From: CAYPGJ01 sp050174775
GTDB taxonomy: Bacteria; Planctomycetota; Phycisphaerae; Phycisphaerales; UBA1924
NCBI GenBank assembly: GCA_050174775.1
Contig: JBFXJP010000001.1
Location: 124,001-188,000 of the forward strand
Direction: 5' to 3'
DNA: 64,000 bases
The stretch's first letter is position 1. Every line of letters starts with the position of its first letter. Positions 24,002 to 33,226 of the stretch are shown here, one piece after another. The notes beneath the pieces are model-generated. The model was not told the origin of the DNA and did no database searches. It saw only the letters and a list, made by a program, of their open reading frames with translations. Made by a program: the position numbers and the translations under genes.

Positions 24002-26686
24002 ATGGAACGAAGAGAGCGGCGGCTTACGGCGGTGTGGAATGGTCGCGGCGCGACGTGCGCGTGGCGTGTGGCGGTCTGCGCGGGGATGTGGTGGTGCGTG
24101 GGGGGGGTCGTGTGGGGGCAGCCCGAGGACGCGGTCGGGGCGCAGTCGGGCGATCAGCCTCCGCCGGCCGGTGAGGAGCAGCCCAGGCTGTTCGACGCGT
24201 GGCGGAAGCTCCAGAAGGATCAGCCGGCGCAGCCCGCTGGGCAGAACGGCGCGCCGCCCGGGGGGCCGGTGCAGATCCATGTTCCGGTGCAGGTGGAGGA
24301 GACGGGGGGCGACCCTGCGGTGCGGAAGCCGTTGGGGGATGTGCTCCGATTCCCGTCGTTCACGGAGGGTGTGGAGGTCAGCGCGATCGTGGAGATGATC
24401 GCGCAGGAACTCTCGATCAACATCTTCACCGACCCGGGTCTGATCGGTCAGACGGTGGTCTTCAACGGGCCCATGGAGGTGAAGCGGACGGAGCTGCTTG
24501 AGTTCCTCTCACTCCTCCTGGAGCAGAAGGGGTTCGGGCTGACGCAGGACCGGCAGGGGTGGTTCTCGATCAAGCCGGCCGGGGATGTGCCGGTGAACGT
24601 GGGTGAGGGGGACTTCTCCACGACACGGGTGATCCCGACGCCGGGCGTGCGCCCGTCCGCGATTCAGACCGCGGTGACGGGGGCGATCTCGCGCGTGGCC
24701 GCGGGTGGTGGTGGGACGGCGGGGAGCAAGATCTCGTTCGTGGATGAGCTTGGCGTGATCATCATCACGGACACGCCGCGGACGATCCGGCAGGTCGAGC
24801 AGCTGGTGCAGGTGATCATCGCGGAGCAGCAGAAGCAGGGTCTGCACCGGTTCGAGATCTCGAACATCAGCGCGGACCTGGCGCGGGCCAAGGTGGTGGA
24901 GCTGAACGGGGGCGGGAGCGCATCGTCGCAGATGCGTCCGAACCCGAATCAGCCGGTGGGGAGCAACGTCGTGCCGCTGGCGTCGGCCGCGCTCACGAAT
25001 CTCGGAGAGCGGCTGATCGTGGACGCGGAGAGCAACGCGGTGATTTTCCGCGGCTCGAGCGAGGAAGCGGCGCGGCTCAAGGAATTCTTCGCGAACGTGG
25101 ACGTCCCGAGCAAGCTGAAGGGCGTGCATTACGCGGCGGGGCCGGCGAGCCGAGACATCGCGATGTACGGCGATCGTCGCGGGCTGGGGTCGGTGAGCGG
25201 CGGCGCGGGGGGCTCGCGCGGGGTGCAGGGGTTCGGGTTCGGCACGCCCCAGACGAGCGCGACGACGTCGACGGGGAGCGGTGCGGGGTTCCTGCTGTCG
25301 GAGGACGCGAGCTCGTTCGTGTACTTCGGGACGGACGCGCAGCACGCGCAGGTGCGCGAGCTGGTGGAGGCGTTCGCGGAGCAGGCTCGCGCGGCGCGGG
25401 TGGTGGTGGAGTTCTACAAGCTGAAGTACGCAAACTCGGAGGACGTGGCGGACCTGCTGAACGGCCTGCTCGAGCAGAGCATGCAGTTCGCGGAGTCTCC
25501 GTTCCTGCCGGTGGACAGCCGTTCTCGCGGTCGCAACAGCGCGGCGGCGTCGGCCGCGAATCGCGCGGCGGAGCGGTCTCGGAGCGCGGCGGCCGATCTG
25601 GGCCAGCCCGGCGCGACCGGCGACGCGTCGGGCGCGAGCGCGGCGGACGGGGGCGGGGGTGACGACGGGACGTCGCTGACGCCGGGCGAGGACATCGCGA
25701 TCCTGCCGGACATCGCGCGCAACCAGGTGATGGTGAAGGCGCCGGTGAAGCAGCAGGCGGAGTTCGCGTCGATCATCCAGAAGCTGGACGTGCGCCGGCC
25801 GCAGGTGTACATCGAGGCGCAGATCGTCGCGGTGACGAGCACGGACGACTTCCGGTTCGCGGTGGAGACGCAGTTCACGCCGGGGCAGGCGGTGCTGTTC
25901 ACGAACTTCGGGCTGACGACGGCGGCGCAGGGCGCGGCGGCGGACGCGCGGAGGAACGTGGCGACGGGGCTGGGCGGGCTGACGGCCGCGATCATCAAGA
26001 GCGATTCGGTGCCGGTGGTGATCAACGCGCTGCAGCAGGTGGGGGACACGCGGATCGTGTCCAGCCCGCGTCTGCTCGTGAACGACAACGAAGAGGCGAC
26101 GCTGATCTCGGTGCGCGAGGAGCCGTTCGCGCAGACGGTGCAGGGCACGAGCACGACGCAGACGAGCCAGGGCGGCGTGGCCGAGGCCGGCACGACGCTG
26201 ACGGTGAAGCCGCAGATCAGCGAGGCGGGGATGCTGAACCTTGAGTACGCGGTGGAGCTGTCGTCGTTCACCGCGGCGTCGGGGCAGTCGGGCCTGCAGC
26301 CCCCGAAGCAGAAGGAAAACTACGAGAGCATCGTGTCGTTGCCGTCGGACGCGACGATGGTGATCGGCGGGCTGACGACGGAGACGCTGCGTCGGAGCGT
26401 GTCGAAGGTTCCGTTCCTGGGGGACATCCCGATCATCGGGGAGCTGTTCCGGGACACGCGGAACAACTCGGCGAAGGCGACGATCTACGTGTTCATCCGT
26501 CCGGTGATCGTGCGCGATCCCTCGTTCGGCGATCTGCGTCTGCTGACGCGCGGGCCGATGGAGCAGATGAAGGTCAAGCAGGACACGCCCCCGTTGCAGC
26601 CGGCGCTGATCCCGATGAACTCGGCTGGGATCTCGCCCGCGCGGCGCGAGGACGCGGAGTGGAAGCCTGAGAACGGGGGGCGCTGA
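24002..26686 (+). CDS. gspD: type II secretion secretin GspD
   Basis: The ATG at 24002 has GAGGAG 5-10 bases upstream. The 894-residue protein starts with a long signal region (to about VVWGQPED). An STN/N0-like domain (VSAIVEMIAQELSINIF, about 115-180) follows, with two N1-type modules. One ends SEEAARLKEFFANVDV; the other is VVEFYKLKYANSEDVADLLN. The secretin domain has DTRIVSSPRLLVNDNEEA, TLTVKPQISEAGMLNLEY and the signature VPFLGDIPIIGELFRDT near residue 803. It forms the outer-membrane pore of the type II system. A Gly/Ser/Ala-rich low-complexity insertion (about 500-560) separates the N domains from the pore. The stop overlaps the gspE start (TGATG). Confidence 0.95.
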   Translation: MERRERRLTAVWNGRGATCAWRVAVCAGMWWCVGGVVWGQPEDAVGAQSGDQPPPAGEEQPRLFDAWRKLQKDQPAQPAGQNGAPPGGPVQIHVPVQVEETGGDPAVRKPLGDVLRFPSFTEGVEVSAIVEMIAQELSINIFTDPGLIGQTVVFNGPMEVKRTELLEFLSLLLEQKGFGLTQDRQGWFSIKPAGDVPVNVGEGDFSTTRVIPTPGVRPSAIQTAVTGAISRVAAGGGGTAGSKISFVDELGVIIITDTPRTIRQVEQLVQVIIAEQQKQGLHRFEISNISADLARAKVVELNGGGSASSQMRPNPNQPVGSNVVPLASAALTNLGERLIVDAESNAVIFRGSSEEAARLKEFFANVDVPSKLKGVHYAAGPASRDIAMYGDRRGLGSVSGGAGGSRGVQGFGFGTPQTSATTSTGSGAGFLLSEDASSFVYFGTDAQHAQVRELVEAFAEQARAARVVVEFYKLKYANSEDVADLLNGLLEQSMQFAESPFLPVDSRSRGRNSAAASAANRAAERSRSAAADLGQPGATGDASGASAADGGGGDDGTSLTPGEDIAILPDIARNQVMVKAPVKQQAEFASIIQKLDVRRPQVYIEAQIVAVTSTDDFRFAVETQFTPGQAVLFTNFGLTTAAQGAAADARRNVATGLGGLTAAIIKSDSVPVVINALQQVGDTRIVSSPRLLVNDNEEATLISVREEPFAQTVQGTSTTQTSQGGVAEAGTTLTVKPQISEAGMLNLEYAVELSSFTAASGQSGLQPPKQKENYESIVSLPSDATMVIGGLTTETLRRSVSKVPFLGDIPIIGELFRDTRNNSAKATIYVFIRPVIVRDPSFGDLRLLTRGPMEQMKVKQDTPPLQPALIPMNSAGISPARREDAEWKPENGGR

Positions 26687-28413
26687 TGCTGCGGTTCGCT
26701 GCGGAGCAGAGCGCGGGCGCGGTGAAGGGGGAGGAGCGCGCGCCGGAGATTGCGGCGCCTGCGCGCGTCGAGGAGGCCGCGCCCGGCGCGGCGGAGCGCG
26801 TGGCCAAGGCGTTCGCGACGCTGGGCGTGCGGCCGGAGCAGATGGCCGGGTTCGGTGGGATGGCGGGCGCGGACCAGGAGCCGTGGGACGTGCTGCTGTC
26901 GACGATGGGGGTGGACGAGCACGTGGCGCTGCAGCGTCTGGGGAAGCGCGTGGGGCTGGAGTTCGTGGCGGAGCCGACGCTGTCGGGGAGCGGGGACGTG
27001 TTCTACGAGCGCGTGCCCGCGAGCGTGGCGCGACGGCTGCAGGTGGCGGGGCTGTCGAGTGACGGGGGGACGATGGTGGTGGCGTCGGCGCAGCCGATGC
27101 AGCCCGCGGCGTTTGCGGCGCTGGAGCGCGAGCTGGGGATGCCGATCCGGCTGGTGCTCTCGCCCAGAGCGCAGGTGGGGAACCTGATCAACCGGGGGTA
27201 TGAGCGCAAGCAGGACCTGGTCGCCGAGATCGTCGAGGACATGCCGCTGGATGAGCGGGCGATCCAGTCGGCGGCCGGTTCGGTGTCGCAGGCGACGGAC
27301 CTGCTGCAGCTCGCGCGCCAGACGCCGGTGATCCGGCTGGTGAACATGATCCTGTTCGAGGCGCTGCGTCGTCGCGCGTCGGACATTCACATCCATCCGC
27401 TCGAAGGGCGGCTGGTGATCCGGTTCCGGGTGGACGGGATGCTGGTGGACGCGTTCAGCCCGCCGGCGAGCCTGGGGCCCGCGATCTCGTCGCGCTTGAA
27501 GGTGATGGCGGAGCTGGACATCGCGAACCGGCACAGCCCGCAGGACGGTCAGACGACGGTGCGGGTGGGCTCTCGAAAGATCGACATCCGCATGTCGTGC
27601 ATCCCGACGGTGTTCGGGGAGCGGATCGTGCTCCGTCTGCTCGACCAGAGCCAGACGCAGCTCACGCTCGACGCCGTGGGCATGACGGGCGAGATGCAGC
27701 ACGAGTTCATGTCGCTGGTGGAGCGTCCGACGGGGATGATCCTGGTGACGGGTCCGACGGGCTCGGGCAAGACGACGTCGCTGTACGCCGCGCTGGGGCG
27801 GATCGACCGCTCCACGCGGAACGTGATGACGATCGAGGACCCGGTGGAGTATCACCTGGACAACATCGCGCAGATGCAGGTGAACGTGAAGCGCGGGGTG
27901 ACGTTCGCGGCGGGTCTGCGCTCCCTCCTGCGCCAGGACCCGGACGTGATCCTGGTGGGCGAGATCCGCGACGCGGAGACGGCGCAGCTGGCGGTGCAGG
28001 CCGCGCTCACGGGCCACCTGGTGCTGGCGACGCTGCACACGAACGACGCGCCGTCGGCGATCTCGCGTCTGGAGGACATCGGGATCGAGCCGTACCTGAT
28101 CAACTCGTCCCTGCTGGCGGTGCTGGCGCAGCGGCTGCTGCGTCGGGTGTGCCCGGCGTGCGAGGGTGCGCGGGAGGTCGGCGGCTCGCGCTGCGAGCGG
28201 TGCACGGGGACGGGGTACTACGGGCGCGTGGCCGTGTACGAGCTGATGCGGATGACCGACGAGGTGCGTGCGCAGGTGATGACGAGCGCGGACGCGGTGG
28301 CGCTGCGCGAGCTGGCGGTGCAGCAGGGGATGCGGACGATGATGCAGGACGCGCAGGCCAAGGTCGGGCGCAACCTGACGACGGAGGAGGAGATCCGGCG
28401 CGCGCTGCACTGA
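26686..28413 (+). CDS. gspE: type II secretion assembly ATPase GspE
   Basis: The 575-residue protein has an N-terminal T2SSE_N-like domain (about 50-200). The C-terminal ATPase carries Walker A (GPTGSGKTTSLYA, about 355-367), the Asp box (EDPVEYHLDNIAQMQVN), Walker B (DVILVGEIRDAETA) and the His box (GHLVLATLHTND). A four-cysteine zinc site CPAC-x10-CERC follows (about 488-505), as in GspE and PilB. It powers pseudopilus assembly from the cytoplasmic face. Its ATG shares one base with the gspD stop. The GspE call rests on the neighbouring gspD, gspF, gspG and minor pseudopilin genes; PilB-type enzymes have the same motifs. Confidence 0.95.
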   Translation: MLRFAAEQSAGAVKGEERAPEIAAPARVEEAAPGAAERVAKAFATLGVRPEQMAGFGGMAGADQEPWDVLLSTMGVDEHVALQRLGKRVGLEFVAEPTLSGSGDVFYERVPASVARRLQVAGLSSDGGTMVVASAQPMQPAAFAALERELGMPIRLVLSPRAQVGNLINRGYERKQDLVAEIVEDMPLDERAIQSAAGSVSQATDLLQLARQTPVIRLVNMILFEALRRRASDIHIHPLEGRLVIRFRVDGMLVDAFSPPASLGPAISSRLKVMAELDIANRHSPQDGQTTVRVGSRKIDIRMSCIPTVFGERIVLRLLDQSQTQLTLDAVGMTGEMQHEFMSLVERPTGMILVTGPTGSGKTTSLYAALGRIDRSTRNVMTIEDPVEYHLDNIAQMQVNVKRGVTFAAGLRSLLRQDPDVILVGEIRDAETAQLAVQAALTGHLVLATLHTNDAPSAISRLEDIGIEPYLINSSLLAVLAQRLLRRVCPACEGAREVGGSRCERCTGTGYYGRVAVYELMRMTDEVRAQVMTSADAVALRELAVQQGMRTMMQDAQAKVGRNLTTEEEIRRALH

Positions 28414-28433
28414 CGCGCGTCCGGGCGTGAGGC

Positions 28434-29651
28434 ATGTCCACGGCGCAGACCAGCCCGACATCGTTCTTCTACGTGGCGGCCACGGCCGCGGGCGGGAAGA
28501 AGATGGGGGTGCGCGCCGCGATGAGCGAGCGGGCGCTGATGGACGCGCTGCGGCGCGACCGGCTCATGCTGCTCAAGTCGTGGCGCCTGCCGGACTGGGC
28601 CGGCGCCTCCACGCAGGGCGCGACGCCCCTCAAGGACCAGGCCGCGATGAACGAGCAGCTCGCGTCGCTCGTGACGCGCGGCGTGCCCGTGGTCGAGGCG
28701 CTCGAAGTCGCGGGCGCCGTGGTGTCGCCCGCCACGCGCGAGAAGATCAACCGCATCCGGGAGCAGGTGCTCGGGGGCGCCGGGTTCGCCGAGGCGTGCG
28801 AGCGAGCGGGGGGGTTCGACGCGATCGCCATCGCGGTGTACCGCGCCTCGGAGCGCACGGGCGACCTGGGCTCTGCCGCGCAGCGCCTGGCCACATCGGC
28901 GCGCCGGCGGCTCAAGATAGGCGCCAAGGCCGTGACTCTGACGATCTACCCCGCCGTGGTGCTCGCGATCAGCGTGCTCGCGGCGGGGATCATGCTGACG
29001 GTGGTGGTGCCGATGGTGGGCAACGCACTCGAGCAGATCGGCGCGGACCTGCCCGGGTACACCAAGGCGATCGTGGGGACGGGTCGTTGGCTGCGCGACA
29101 ACGCGCTGTGGGTGTTGCTGGGCATCGCGGGGGTGATCGCGCTGACGATCGCGGGGCGCCGGCGCGTGTTCGCGCTGGCGGGCCGCGTGATGCGCCGCTT
29201 GCCGGCCATGCGGAACCTGCAGACGACCATCGAGAGCGCCCGCTTCTTCTCCGTCATGGGCGCGATGACGCGCACCGGCGTGCCCGTGGCGGACGCGCTC
29301 GGGGTCGCGGCATCGGCGGTCTCGGCGCCCAAGCTCCGCAAGCAGCTCGAACGCCTGCGACAGAAGCTCGTCGAGGGCGGTGTGTTCCGATCCCTCATCG
29401 AAGAAGTGGACGCGCTGCCGATGGCGACGCGCCGCCTGCTCGTGGCCGCGGAGCGCGGGGGCGACCTCGATTCGGCGTTCGACTCGCTCGCCGCGGACCT
29501 GACCGACGAGGTGGACCGTCGGACCGACCGGCTGATGGCCCTGGTGGAGCCGCTGCTGATCGTGTTCCTGTTCGTGGTGATCGGGTCGCTGCTGCTGTCG
29601 ATCATGATCCCGCTGATCACGATCAGCAGCCGCGTGAGCGGGGCGGGCTGA
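28434..29651 (+). CDS. gspF: type II secretion inner-membrane protein GspF
   Basis: The 405-residue protein shows the duplicated T2SSF domain. The first copy is LASLVTRGVPVVEALEVAGA with AIAVYRASERTGDLGSAAQR, and the second is FSVMGAMTRTGVPVADALGV with RLLVAAERGGDLDSAFDSL. Three hydrophobic segments are at about 170-195 (AVVLAISVLAAGIMLTVVV), 222-240 (ALWVLLGIAGVIALTI) and 375-398 (PLLIVFLFVVIGSLLLSIM). It is the platform protein on which the ATPase works. The 20-base gap to gspE contains no terminator. Confidence 0.95.
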   Translation: MSTAQTSPTSFFYVAATAAGGKKMGVRAAMSERALMDALRRDRLMLLKSWRLPDWAGASTQGATPLKDQAAMNEQLASLVTRGVPVVEALEVAGAVVSPATREKINRIREQVLGGAGFAEACERAGGFDAIAIAVYRASERTGDLGSAAQRLATSARRRLKIGAKAVTLTIYPAVVLAISVLAAGIMLTVVVPMVGNALEQIGADLPGYTKAIVGTGRWLRDNALWVLLGIAGVIALTIAGRRRVFALAGRVMRRLPAMRNLQTTIESARFFSVMGAMTRTGVPVADALGVAASAVSAPKLRKQLERLRQKLVEGGVFRSLIEEVDALPMATRRLLVAAERGGDLDSAFDSLAADLTDEVDRRTDRLMALVEPLLIVFLFVVIGSLLLSIMIPLITISSRVSGAG

Positions 29652-29776
29652 GGCGTGCGGAACCGGGGGGCGGCGTGGGGCGTCGATTCGTAGTATTCGT
29701 GGCGGCTCCGTGGCGCACGGGGCGAAACAGGGACAGGGAAACGGCCGAGGTAATGGGACGCTGGAGGCACTATCAG

Positions 29777-30178
29777 ATGAAGAGCAGCAGAGTGAGGTCT
29801 CGGTCGGGTCGTCGGGCGTTCAGCCTTCTGGAACTGGTGCTGGTGATGGTGATCATCGGGCTGCTCGCGGCGGTGGCGGCGTTCAACCTGGTCGGCCAGG
29901 CGAACCGCGCGCGCGTCGACACCACGAAGCAGAGCATCAAGGTGATCGAGCAGGCCCTCAAGACGTACAACTTCGACAACGGCGCCTTCCCCGCGACTGC
30001 GCAGGGGATCCCGGCGCTCGTGCCCAAGTACCTCGAGAAGATGCCCCTGGACGGCTGGAAGCGCCCCTTCAACTACTACAGCCCCGGCCCCGGCGGGCAG
30101 GAGTACGTGATCATCAGCGCGGGCAAGGACGGCATCCCGGACAACGAGGACGACGTCCGGTCGTGGGAGATCGAATAG
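29777..30178 (+). CDS. gspG: major pseudopilin GspG
   Basis: The ATG at 29777 is preferred over one 24 bases upstream because GGAGG lies 9 bases before it. The 133-residue protein has the prepilin signature RRAFSLLELVLVMVIIGLLA with Glu at +5. The residue before the predicted cleavage site is Ala instead of the usual Gly. GWKRPFNYYSPG, then a C-terminal stretch GKDGIPDNEDDVRSWE, matches the calcium-binding end of GspG. It polymerises into the pseudopilus that pushes substrates through GspD. The prepilin peptidase itself is not in the window. Confidence 0.94.
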   Translation: MKSSRVRSRSGRRAFSLLELVLVMVIIGLLAAVAAFNLVGQANRARVDTTKQSIKVIEQALKTYNFDNGAFPATAQGIPALVPKYLEKMPLDGWKRPFNYYSPGPGGQEYVIISAGKDGIPDNEDDVRSWEIE

Positions 30179-30844
30179 GTGCGACGCCGAGGGACGCGAG
30201 CGCGGGGGGGTGTGACCTTCCTGGAGGTGGTGTTCGCGTCCGCGATGCTGGGCATCGCCACGTCGGGGTTCGTGGCCGCGCTCGGCGCGGTCGAGACGCT
30301 CGACGCCCTCAGCGCGCGCCGTCTTGAGGCGCACGAGGTGGCGCACCGGGTGATCCTGCAGTTCATGGATGATCCGCGCTCCCTCCAGCAGGACACGCCC
30401 TACCCGCTGGGGCGGGGCGTCTACCGGTACCTGGTCCGCAAGGACGTGCTGCTGCCGGAGGACGCCGAAGCGGAGCGCGTCTCGATCCGCAAGAGCGCGC
30501 ACACCAAGACCCTCGACCCGATCGCGCGCATCCGCGCGCGCATCACGATGGTGACGGTGGAGGTGTACGAGGAGGTGCGCGGGCAGCGCGCGGCCACGCC
30601 GCTCGCCACGCTCTCCCGCATCTACGACCCCTTCGGCGACGCCGAGAACGACCCCCAATCCTTCATGCAGCACGTCGTGGACATGTTCGAGGGCGATCCC
30701 GTCATGCAGCAGATGCTCATGCAAGCGCTCCCGAAGATGGGCGGCCAGAGCGGTCAGGGCGCGCAGCCGCAGCCCGCGCCGCCCTCCGGCAACGCCCCCG
30801 GCAACACCCCCAGACGCGTCGAGACGGGAGGGGGGCAGCGGTGA
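30179..30844 (+). CDS. gspI: minor pseudopilin, GspI-like
   Basis: The GTG at 30179 follows the gspG stop directly. The 221-residue protein has a prepilin N-terminus, RGGVTFLEVVFASAMLGIAT, with Gly before the cut and Glu at +5. The body is of the minor-pseudopilin type, longer than usual. A Gln/Pro/Gly-rich tail (about 190-221, GQGAQPQPAPPSGNAPG) is unlikely to be folded. The assignment to GspI over GspH or GspV rests mainly on position between gspG and a J-like gene. Its stop overlaps the next start by 4 bases (GTGA). Confidence 0.72.
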   Translation: MRRRGTRARGGVTFLEVVFASAMLGIATSGFVAALGAVETLDALSARRLEAHEVAHRVILQFMDDPRSLQQDTPYPLGRGVYRYLVRKDVLLPEDAEAERVSIRKSAHTKTLDPIARIRARITMVTVEVYEEVRGQRAATPLATLSRIYDPFGDAENDPQSFMQHVVDMFEGDPVMQQMLMQALPKMGGQSGQGAQPQPAPPSGNAPGNTPRRVETGGGQR

Positions 30845-31635
30845 ACGCACGGCGCGGGTTCACGGCTCTCGAACTGGCGCTGGCGGTGACGCTCTCGTCG
30901 GTGGTGCTGCTCGCCGCGATCGGCACGCTGGGCTATCTCCAGCGCGCCGACCGGAGCCTGGGCACGCGCTTCGAGGAGCGATCGGACCTGGCGATCGTGC
31001 ACGCAACCGTGCGGCGCGCGATGCAGAGTCTCGTGGCCAAGCCCGAGCCTCCCCCGAATCAGCCGGGCAGCCCCGTCCCGCCGGCGAGCGGATCGAACCC
31101 GGAAGAAGACGCGATCGCGTTCAGCGATCCTGAGGCCGAGCAGAAGCAGAAGAAGGTCGACGAGTTCAACGCGATACTTCAGCGGTCTCGCGGCGTCGAG
31201 GAGCGTCCCGAGCGCGATCGCTTCATCCTGGAGTCGCAGGTGGCCGGGCGCGTGGACGAAGCCGCGCCGAGACGGCTGGAGATGGTGCTCCTGCGTCCGC
31301 CGACACCGGGCCCGGCGCCGGTGACGCCCACGGTGCGAGGGTCGTTCGAGGTGCGTCCGGAGCTGGACGGGTACGGGCTGTACTGGATGCCCCTGATCCC
31401 CGCGGGCGAGCCGGTGCGATTGATGGGGGGGATTCAGGCGATCGCGTGGCGCGCGTTGGCGCGCGAGCAGGCGGAGAACCGGTTCGAGGCCAAGAGCGGC
31501 GCGTGGCGCACGACGATGAGCGCGCGCTCTCCGGGCCAGTTCCCCAAGGCGGTGCAGCTGGTCCTGCGCACCACGGCGGGCGTGGAAGCGGACTGGGTCT
31601 TCGAGCCCGCGATCTCCATGGGGCCCGAGCCATGA
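30841..31635 (+). CDS. gspJ: minor pseudopilin, GspJ-like
   Basis: The GTG start at 30841 overlaps the previous stop in GTGA. The 264-residue protein begins MNARRGFTALELALAVTLSS, with a canonical G|F cleavage site and Glu at +5. A variable Pro-rich linker (KPEPPPNQPGSPVPPASG) interrupts the globular domain. The size and place before gspK fit GspJ, but sequence similarity beyond the pilin helix is too weak to read by eye. It probably caps the pseudopilus tip with the I- and K-like proteins. Confidence 0.72.
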   Translation: MNARRGFTALELALAVTLSSVVLLAAIGTLGYLQRADRSLGTRFEERSDLAIVHATVRRAMQSLVAKPEPPPNQPGSPVPPASGSNPEEDAIAFSDPEAEQKQKKVDEFNAILQRSRGVEERPERDRFILESQVAGRVDEAAPRRLEMVLLRPPTPGPAPVTPTVRGSFEVRPELDGYGLYWMPLIPAGEPVRLMGGIQAIAWRALAREQAENRFEAKSGAWRTTMSARSPGQFPKAVQLVLRTTAGVEADWVFEPAISMGPEP

Positions 31636-32450
31636 GCCGGCGCGCCTTTGTGCTGCCGATGGTGATCCTGACGGCGCTCGTGGCGTCGCTGGTGGTGGGT
31701 GTGGCGATGCAGCGGCACGCCGCGCAAGAGCTCCTCGCGCGCCGGCAGGTGGAGGAGTACCGCCGCCACCACGACATGCTCGGGGCGCAGGCGATCATCC
31801 GGTTCTGGCTGAGCCGCAAGCAGAACCCCGAACTGGCCGAGCTGGCGCGCCAGAAGACGCCGGTGCACAAGTTCTCCCTCCCCGGCGGGCTCCGGATCAC
31901 GGTCTGGCTGGAGGATGGTCAGGGGCTGGTGAAGGCGGACCTGACGGAGGTGTTCCCGCAGGAGAAACGCGAGTGGTTCGGCGCGGTGCTCGCGCGCATG
32001 CCGCAGGGACGCGGAGACCTCGTGCGACGGGTGGGGCCGGTGGAGATCAGCCTGAACGCGGCGCCGCGAGAGGTGCTGGCGGCGCTGCGGGCCGACGACG
32101 CTTCGTTCGCCGAGCTGGTGATCGGAGCCAGGGACCGGGAGCGGCTGACACAGGCGTCGATGACGCAACTGCTTGAGCGAAGCGGCTTTACGGCCACCGA
32201 AATCGGGGACGTGGCCCGATTGGTGACCTACGACACCACCCTCTGGCGGCTCAGGGTGGAGGCCGAAGAGGTCGATAGGAGTATTCGGACGTTCACCGCG
32301 CTGGTGGAGACCCGCGCGGGAGCCATGGGCGTCAATATGCCCTCGCTGCACGAGTGGCGGGAGGAGACGCCCCACGAGCGCGCCTCCCTGGTGGAATCTG
32401 CGAGGATGCGCACGCGGAGCACGGGAACGAGAGTCGGAGCGGGCCGTTGA
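31632..32450 (+). CDS. gspK: minor pseudopilin GspK-like
   Basis: The ATG at 31632 overlaps the previous stop in ATGA; 272 residues result. It has the GspK layout: a pilin-like membrane helix (RRAFVLPMVILTALVASLVV), then an alpha-rich domain (LNAAPREVLAALRADDASFA, LLERSGFTATEIGDVARLVT) that matches the helix-hairpin-helix-like insertion of GspK. The residue at +5 after the Ala-Phe junction is Met, not Glu, as GspK proteins commonly lack Glu5. It should sit at the pseudopilus tip. It is followed by a TTG-started gene overlapping by 4 bases. Confidence 0.8.
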   Translation: MSRRAFVLPMVILTALVASLVVGVAMQRHAAQELLARRQVEEYRRHHDMLGAQAIIRFWLSRKQNPELAELARQKTPVHKFSLPGGLRITVWLEDGQGLVKADLTEVFPQEKREWFGAVLARMPQGRGDLVRRVGPVEISLNAAPREVLAALRADDASFAELVIGARDRERLTQASMTQLLERSGFTATEIGDVARLVTYDTTLWRLRVEAEEVDRSIRTFTALVETRAGAMGVNMPSLHEWREETPHERASLVESARMRTRSTGTRVGAGR

Positions 32451-33226
32451 GTCGATTGCCGGTGCGACAGAGCGTGGCGGAGCGGTGGACGCGGGTCGCG
32501 TTCGCCTGCGCCATGCTCGCGGCGCTCGGCACGGCCGCGATCTTCGTCCTCCCCCCGCCAAAGACGCCCACAACGAAGTCCGCGGCCGGCACGCAGAGCA
32601 CATCAGCGCAGCGCAAGCCTCCCAAGGCGCCGTCGGAGGGCGTCTCGAAGGAATGGCCGCTCCTGGCCTCCGCGGTCGACGGGCTCAACGCGCCCGCGAT
32701 CGCGATGTGGGAAGAAGAGCAGGCGCGCCTGAAGGCCGAGCAGGCCGCGGCCGCCGCCTCAGGACAGCCGGCCACGGTGCAGCCGAGCGGCGTCACTTCC
32801 GGCTTCGCGCCGCCGTGGCGATACCTCGGCTCCATCTCCGACGGCGAGCAACGCGTCGCGCTGGTGGTGATCGACGGTCGGCAGCGGTTCGTGCGCGAGG
32901 GGTACTACTCGCAGAACGAGGGGTACCGCGTGCTCACGATCGAGGCCGAGCGGCTCATCGTCGAGCAGGGCTCGGCCCGCCACGAGATCCGCCTGGAGGA
33001 GGCGCAGCGCGCGCAGGGGTTCAACAACACGGCCGCCGCGCAGCCGCGCCCCGCGCCCTACCAGTTCGAAGCCGTGAACACCATCCAAGGCGGGGTCAAG
33101 ACATCCTCAGGCGACACGACGCCGCGCACGCTCAGCACGGAGGAGCCCCTGAGCGCGCAGCGCGCCAAGCAGGGCCTCCGCGGCACGCCGGTGCAGCCGG
33201 GCAGCGGTGGGGGGGGTGATCGTTGA
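32447..33226 (+). CDS. GspC-like inner-membrane protein with HR-type domain
   Basis: The likely start is a TTG at 32447, overlapping the gspK stop in TTGA. A GTG at 32462 is the alternative. The protein (about 259 residues) has one N-terminal membrane segment (FACAMLAALGTAAIFVL), a Lys/Pro/Ala linker, then a domain at about 125-185 (WRYLGSISDGEQRVALVVID, RVLTIEAERLIVEQGSARHE). This resembles the homology region of GspC that contacts the secretin. The C-terminal 70 residues are low-complexity. No PDZ domain is present. The role as GspC is inferred from topology and context. Confidence 0.7.
   Translation: MSRLPVRQSVAERWTRVAFACAMLAALGTAAIFVLPPPKTPTTKSAAGTQSTSAQRKPPKAPSEGVSKEWPLLASAVDGLNAPAIAMWEEEQARLKAEQAAAAASGQPATVQPSGVTSGFAPPWRYLGSISDGEQRVALVVIDGRQRFVREGYYSQNEGYRVLTIEAERLIVEQGSARHEIRLEEAQRAQGFNNTAAAQPRPAPYQFEAVNTIQGGVKTSSGDTTPRTLSTEEPLSAQRAKQGLRGTPVQPGSGGGGDR

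Noticed and set aside
26485..28461. Long minus-strand frame opposite gspE
   Set aside because: It has Arg/His-rich low-complexity translation and no start signal; the plus strand codes a complete GspE.
28427..29752. Plus-strand frame upstream of and in phase with gspG
   Set aside because: It overlaps gspF and has Gly/Arg-rich nonsense translation; gspG starts at 29777 with its own GGAGG.
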